From assembly GCF_032362555.1 (NCBI RefSeq), contig NC_083520.1, forward strand, positions 7,378,001 to 7,442,000: a stretch of 64,000 bases of DNA. The letters run 5' to 3'. This DNA is from Amyelois transitella. Lineage: Eukaryota > Arthropoda > Insecta > Lepidoptera > Pyralidae. This document shows positions 58,290-64,000 of this stretch, piece by piece; positions within the stretch are counted from its first letter, which is position 1, and each line of letters opens with the position of its first letter. The notes under the pieces were generated by a model that worked only from the letters and a program-made list of their open reading frames with translations, searched no databases and had not been told where the DNA came from. The position numbers were made by a program, and so were the translations under genes.

Positions 58290-61200
58290 GAGTTGCACAA
58301 TTTTGACCTTTATTCAGGTCCAATTAGGTTTACATTCACTCTCAGCATAGATGGAGCGATTCCCTTGGAAGTTGCATTTATTCTGTTTCTCTCATCATTG
58401 TCGAATGCTTAGCTGTTTTCTTAATAGCTCGAGGCAAATTTATCTTATCACAATTATTTTTATGTCAAATGGTTGTTTAAGGAGGGCTCACCGTAAACGT
58501 TTTTACAGAAAAAATTCATGCAGTCAAGAGTTTGAAGTTTATGCTTCGAACATAATTGGAAACATATTTTGATTCCATCGCAAAAGATGGATTTATCTCA
58601 TCAATCTCCTGGCCTTAGGCGCGGTCGAACCGTATCTCTTCCTTCTCGAGAGAAGTCCAGTGTTCGCCAATATACACGATCCGGATTGGATTGGATTCAC
58701 AAAAAATCTCCTGTATCTTTTGCACCTAAAACCTAACCCTTTTTTGGATTATGGTTACTGATATATACTTATTTAATGATGTTTACACTTACCCTAAGAC
58801 TTTTAATAGATTCGGTTAGCAATCAAATATGTTGTATGATAACTAATCTTCATTAAGATGGATATATCTGTAACATTCGACTAGCCACAGAATATCATCA
58901 ACAGTTATAACAAAGAGCAATGCCCGGTATCGGTCTCATATGTCAAATCAATTTAATTGGTTATCATTAATAAATAACGGCTTCGATAGAGCGGCGATGA
59001 TATCAATATGTTTAGGGCCTATTGAACATTGCTATAACATTTTATTGTATAGTTACTAATATTTTTAATGTTAACTTATTTTACGTTGATGTAAGCAAAT
59101 TACTGAAAAGTTTCATGAAGATCCATTAAATTTTTATAAAATATTTGAATATAATATTTGAATACTACATACATGGGTAAGTACCTTAATAAAAACTTTT
59201 GCATTTGAATTGGTAATAGCCAAAGATAGATCTTAGGATAAATTTACCTTTTCATGATTTAATAAGAAAGCGGAATTAGATATACAACAACCTTACAGTT
59301 TTCCATTCTCTTGCTCGCGCGAATTTAGCGCCACCTAAATAAAACAAATACAGGAATATCTACAGGTTTTCCGCAAATTCAACTGGATCTATAGTTTTTA
59401 CCGGGATGATCTTTGTCCTTCTTCTGACTCTTAATTACAAATGAAATTTTGAAGGGGTAACAAACAAATGAACAAAAATTATATTTTCTTATTAAAATGT
59501 TAGTTGGGATTATCTAAAACTACGCCTAACATTATACAGGACTATATTTGATGGGTTATAAAATTTTAACAAGTCTTCATATAAAATACACAAGGATAAG
59601 GTGTTTTTAACTTAGTTAAATACAGCATATTTCAACGTTTAACACGGTACTACTCTTCCTTAAGGTTCGTTTATTTTCTAGTTTTAAGGCCCTGTTTATG
59701 AGCTATAAATTTTTATTATTTTACAAGTGAGTCCAGTTCTCTGTTCGAATAACCATGAGCAGTTTATCAGCTGTAAAATTTACATAAACAGTCGTAAACT
59801 TTGTAAAATTGTGACACTCGTAAGAATAAAAATAACTTGGATACGTGCATGTTTTGACTTGTGTTTATTAGTAGCTACTTAGTTAAATATTTTTATATAA
59901 GTGATTTTATTTTTAATAATGTTCAGCATAATTCATTAATTTAAAAAGAGTTAACATCCCGTAATAAGCAATATGTTTTGTGAAATTATTACAGAAGAGC
60001 TGCAGAGCTATAAATTTCTTCAAATGATTAACATAACAAATGATCAGCAACAGGCCTAGTCAAAAATTACAAATACCTATGTTTCTTATAAATTACAGAA
60101 AAAATATCGTTAGGTGTTAAATTATAAAAATTTGAATGATTAAATTTGGAATGTCAAAAACTATCAATAAATCACAAATCCGCCAAGTGTGTGCGCCTGC
60201 GCATGCCGCATTCCTCTTCGCCCACTGGCGTTGCAATTGCGATAAACAAGCGATGCGCGCGACCTTACGGCCTACTTTGCTTAAAACGACGCTATTATTA
60301 GTTAACAAACTGTAGTTAAAATATATTTTGATTTTCTTGTTATTCCTAGAATACAACTACCGCCAATAGGCAGGCGAAGCTTCTTTTTAAGTAGACAAGT
60401 CGTGGACAAGGATACTAAGCAGTTAATGATAATTTAGATATCACTCAGTTTATTAATAATTAAATTAAATAAGAAGCGAAAAGAGAAAGCTCATTTTCAC
60501 GTCATCATTCCAAGACAATGATCTAAAAATAATAAATTTATTTTCATTCTTAAATAATATACCTAACCAAATTTTTAACAGAACTACAAATTTCTTATGA
60601 ATTTTGAAAGCATTCAAGACCGATCGTGTCGTTTGGACGGACCGAGGCGACCATGAGAGCTTAGCAAATTTATTTTCTTGATGGGTTATGTCACAAGCCG
60701 AAGAGGTTTGGGATGATTACCAACAAGATAGACGGACATAATCAAGGTTCAATCGAGCTATCACAAGACCATGATGCTTATAGCACCATTAAGAAGAGAG
60801 CATCTTTTTATCTCAAACATACTGCTGAGCGTTGCATAGTATTATCAAGTCACAATTGGCTCTGTCTACCCCGTAAGGGATAACAACATTTATATATGTA
60901 TTTATAATAGAAATATGACGTCGAAGAAGAAGCAGCCGTAATACCCTCGACCCATATTAGTGCAATTATTGCGTGTAAACTGTTTTAGTATGCATATGTA
61001 ACAAAGCTAAAGCTAAATTAATTTCATAGCCTGATAAACTCACGCATCAATCGGCACACGCAAAAGCAACCAAATTATTGACTTGAAATTATAATTAAGC
61101 GCACGTTTAGTTTGTTTTTCATTTATAGAACTGTTCTTTTCTTGGAAAACATGGACAGTGTTCATGACTTACACTGTAAGTGGACTACATAGTTCCTTTT

Positions 61201-61330
61201 TTAAAAAAAAAATAAGATTCGATGTCGCCAGCTAAGACTCAAAATGAAAAAGCCGATGACTGGACAAATTGGAAATAAAAATATATAAAAAGAGGAAAAG
61301 TTGTAACGACTTTTAATTTAATCCATGTTG
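58290..61330. other. intergenic or intronic, nothing recognised
   Basis: AT-rich. A short repeat relic (GAAAAGTTTCATGAAGATCC) lies near 59104 and a short SINE-like 3' end (TTGGCTCTGTCTACCCCGTA) near 60857. Confidence 0.4.
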
Positions 61331-61337
61331 GTAAAAT

Positions 61338-61430
61338 ACATAAAATCACGCCTCTTTCTCAGACAGGGTACGCAGAGACTACATCTTTTCACCTACTGCG
61401 ATCAATGCAAACTCGTAGGTATAATCCCAC
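61338..61430 (-). repeat. LINE 3' tail fragment
   Basis: CATAAAATCACGCCTCTTTC, GGGTACGCAGAGACTACATC and TTTTCACCTACTGCGATC are the minus strand of the LINE tail at 51700-51770. Confidence 0.5.
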
Positions 61431-61660
61431 CCCCTTATCCCTAATTATCGTTATTTATTTAACTTAAGACATATATATTACAAATGTTAATATAAAAGTT
61501 GACGCTAAGCGGAGAATATTTAATAAATTCGCATCCAACAAAATTATTTTCACTTACTTTATCTTTCGATAACAATATAAATGAAATAAAATTTCTTCTA
61601 TATCCAATAACTGTTTTGTAATTTGTTATATTTATTTTTATGTGCAATAAAGAGTTTGCT

Positions 61661-61684
61661 AACAAACAAACAAACAAACAAACA
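61661..61684. repeat. (AAAC)n microsatellite
   Basis: Six AACA units in a row. Confidence 0.8.
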
Positions 61685-61689
61685 ATATA

Positions 61690-63190
61690 CTTTCGTGGCA
61701 ATTTAATATTTTATTATCCAATTTAAACTGCTAAGCTGATGTAAAGTAGGCAGAAAGCAAATATAAACGGCGTAAGTAAGTACTAACATACGAGAATGTG
61801 AAACAAACGAATGCCTAAGGTATTACGAGCACTAGACAATTACAAAACACTCTGTAACTAAGTGGAATTCCTTTGGGGAGCCGACCATAAATAGGTGCTC
61901 AATAACTGAAAATATACTAGTATTGAAATTTAACATATTATAATTATGTAACCTATATGTATACCTATAACCTATACCTAATGCTAACTATTTTGTACGT
62001 AAAGAAAGAAATTGACCGGAAATTTTCTATTGTGTTTTAATTAGCAGAGCGATAATTTTTCTATCGATATCGATCTATGTTTCATACTCATCCCAATTTC
62101 CCTCGGTTTTTGACCGGTTTTTTTTAAATATTAAAAAGATTTTTCTACATTCAAAGTCTACAAAATATAGTATATAACCTTTATTTTATAATTATAACCG
62201 TACAAATTCACTTTATGTACTTGTCATAAAGTACATACCGTGAACCAGGATTTTCCAATCTGCAACAAATTAAAATCCAATCTGATGAGTTTTTGTCGGT
62301 TCAACGGGCTTCCGGCTGATCCAACCTTCATTGTGACGCTAGCAGACTTGCGGCTTCTTGCGAATTTTAGTCGGCGACAAGTGACAATAATTCGAAGAGG
62401 CGGCAGCAGCGGTATGCAATACGAAGGGAAGGAGCCCAATCAAGGCCCGAGCACACCAAATGCAAAAGCGGGCCTGCACTTACTCGTAATACAAAAATCT
62501 CATCAAAATCGTCACACTGCTGCGAGTGGCAAAGCGGGCCTGCGTTTCACTTTGATGTAACGAATTTTAAACCTTTTTTGTGTTAATTGGTGCAAGCCCG
62601 CTTTAAAACTGCATTACCTCTGACCAGCTACTATACTGTTGTGCTCATGGCTTAACAGTAGCATGTCTACTGCGACCTAAAACAAATATGAGACAAAGAC
62701 CAAGGTTGGAGGTCGTCGTCACAGCCAGTGATGCGACAATGTGTTAGTACATTGGTCTCAGAATTAAAACTTTAGAATAATTAAAATTAGTTAATCACTT
62801 CTGTATAGTACAGTTCTCGCCAATTTTTTTAAGTCTTGTTGACAGCTTGCACTGTATTCTGTGGTTGGTATTTTGTATTATTCAGACAACAATTAAATTT
62901 AAACTAAACATAAATTCAAATAAATAATAACAATGCATAAATTTACAGTCAGTGAAATTGACAGAAAATTTAACAGATCAAATAAATTTTTTTCATAAAT
63001 TTCATTTCTTATTAATTTAATTTTATTCTTAAAATTCTTTATTAACATAATTAAAAAAAAAATCTCTATGTCTTTTCTATATAATGAGGTAAGGATCTTC
63101 TGTAACCAACTCATGTCAGAAAATTATTTAATAAACGCACTGGAGAAGAGAAATAAAAGCAATAATTTGGTCGATTTAGACAAACCTATG
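61690..63190. other. intergenic, one GC-richer patch not recognised
   Basis: 62230-62610 is GC-richer and carries AAAGCGGGCCTGC twice (62465 and 62530) and its inverse GCAAGCCCGCTTT once (62592). Open frames exist on both strands there (106 and 71 codons), but neither resembles a known protein. The rest is AT-rich. Confidence 0.35.
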
Positions 63191-63194
63191 TTAG

Positions 63195-63381
63195 TCACTA
63201 CATAGTATAAAACAAAGTCGCTATTTTAGTCTGTTTGTCTGTATGCTTAAATCTTTAAAATTACGCAACGGATTTTGATGCGGTTTTTTGTAACAGGTAG
63301 AGTGATTCAAGAGGAAGGTTTTTATGTACATATAATTTTTTTCGAATTTTGCACCCGTGCGAAGCCGGGGCGGGTCGCTAG
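63195..63381 (+). mobile_element. Helitron-like non-autonomous element, copy 3
   Basis: TCACTACATAGTATAAAAC to GGGCGGGTCGCTAG followed by T, with the subterminal GC-rich hairpin (ACCCG...CGGGT). The base before the TC is G rather than A in this copy. Confidence 0.55.
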
Positions 63382-63421
63382 TTAAAAATAAATAAATATG
63401 TTTCTTTACTTTATCTGTCAC

Positions 63422-63539
63422 TAGTTGAATGTCAATTTTACAATCAAACCAAACAGCTGAACGTGGCTTATCAGTCTTTCAAGACTGTTGACTTTGTCTA
63501 CCCCACAAGGGATATAGACGTAATTATATATATGTATGT
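63422..63539 (+). mobile_element. SINE-like (ATGT-tail) family, 5'-truncated copy
   Basis: AACAGCTGAACGTGGCTTAT, CAGTCTTTCAAGACTGTTGA and CCCCACAAGGGATATAGACG lead to a TATATATGTATG tail. Confidence 0.75.
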
Positions 63540-63634
63540 TCTTTACTTTAACAAAAACTTCTTATTAAGGTCAAATATAAAAATGTATTATCTTATTTAT
63601 TTTGACTTGTGTCATTCTAATGTCTAAGCTATAT

Positions 63635-63900
63635 TACTGAAAAGTTTCATGAAAATCCGTTGAGAAGTTTTTGCATGAAAGAGTTACAGACATAATTACA
63701 ATTACTCCGCATTTATAACTCTAGCTACAATTTTGGGATACAAAATATTTATTATAAGTTATTTCAGGGAATATTCTACCAGTGTGTACCATATTTCATC
63801 AAAATCTGCCCAGTAGAATTTGCGTGAAACATACGTACACACATCGTAACATTTATACTACGAGTATTAATAGGATAAGAAGAAGAATTAGAAGATGACT
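63635..63900 (+). repeat. interspersed repeat fragment
   Basis: CTGAAAAGTTTCATGAAAAT, CATGAAAGAGTTACAGACAT and TTTATACTACGAGTATTAAT are words of a common lepidopteran short repeat. A relic of the same string is at 59104. Confidence 0.4.
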
Positions 63901-64000
63901 GTACTCACTAACATCAGCCACAATCGCATGTGCCGTGAGAACCCATATAATCGTAACTCAAGTACCCATCAAGGCTGTGTTTATGTAAATGTTAACATTG

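Noticed and set aside
62240..62560. 106-codon ORF as a gene
   Set aside because: No recognisable domain, an equally open reverse frame, and internal repeated words.
1..64000. CRISPR arrays, operons or prophage
   Set aside because: The window is eukaryotic. Periodic sequences found are transposon arrays and microsatellites, not repeat-spacer arrays.

Overview
This is AT-rich eukaryotic DNA that looks lepidopteran (moth or butterfly). The evidence is GT-AG introns of several kb, many copies of SINE-like repeats ending in (ATGT)n, LINE tails of a related type, mariner elements and abundant TACCTAC-type simple words. There are no bacterial features. The call rests on repeat families I recognise by eye, not on a database search.

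One host gene is well supported. It is a three-exon plus-strand gene (2287-2404, 5863-6083, 8643-9551) whose splice phases agree exactly. It encodes a 415-residue protein with a PH (pleckstrin homology) domain split across the exons and a low-complexity C-terminal half. Its leader carries overlapping upstream ORFs. About 400-1000 bases upstream lies a cluster of TAGATGGC words that resemble the core of the Drosophila CTCF motif. Further upstream, at the window edge, is a complete miniature LTR element (TRIM, 984 bp) with two identical 256-bp LTRs, a tRNA-Trp primer site and a 4-bp target duplication.

From 11552 to 16301 lies a 4.75-kb DNA transposon with perfect 27-bp terminal inverted repeats and a 4-bp target duplication (ATGT). 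Its minus-strand DDE-type transposase is split into two ORFs by one extra base in a homopolymer run. A five-unit, exactly 72-bp-spaced array sits near its right end.

The rest (16.3-64 kb) is a transposon-rich intergenic or intronic landscape. It holds two nearly identical mariner copies, each broken by a different single lesion; one is nested in the tail of a SINE whose own 12-bp target duplication is still visible. It also holds about a dozen copies of one SINE-like family, two or three tRNA-headed SINE families, LINE fragments (including a GC-rich 208-codon C-terminal domain), three Helitron-like elements, a 234-bp hAT MITE and a 510-bp near-perfect hairpin with 218-bp arms. Candidate exons (a THAP-like first exon at 35074 and a proline/glutamine-rich exon at 58193) and a TATA-type promoter near 41484 are weaker calls. 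No rRNA, free-standing tRNA gene or CRISPR array was found.
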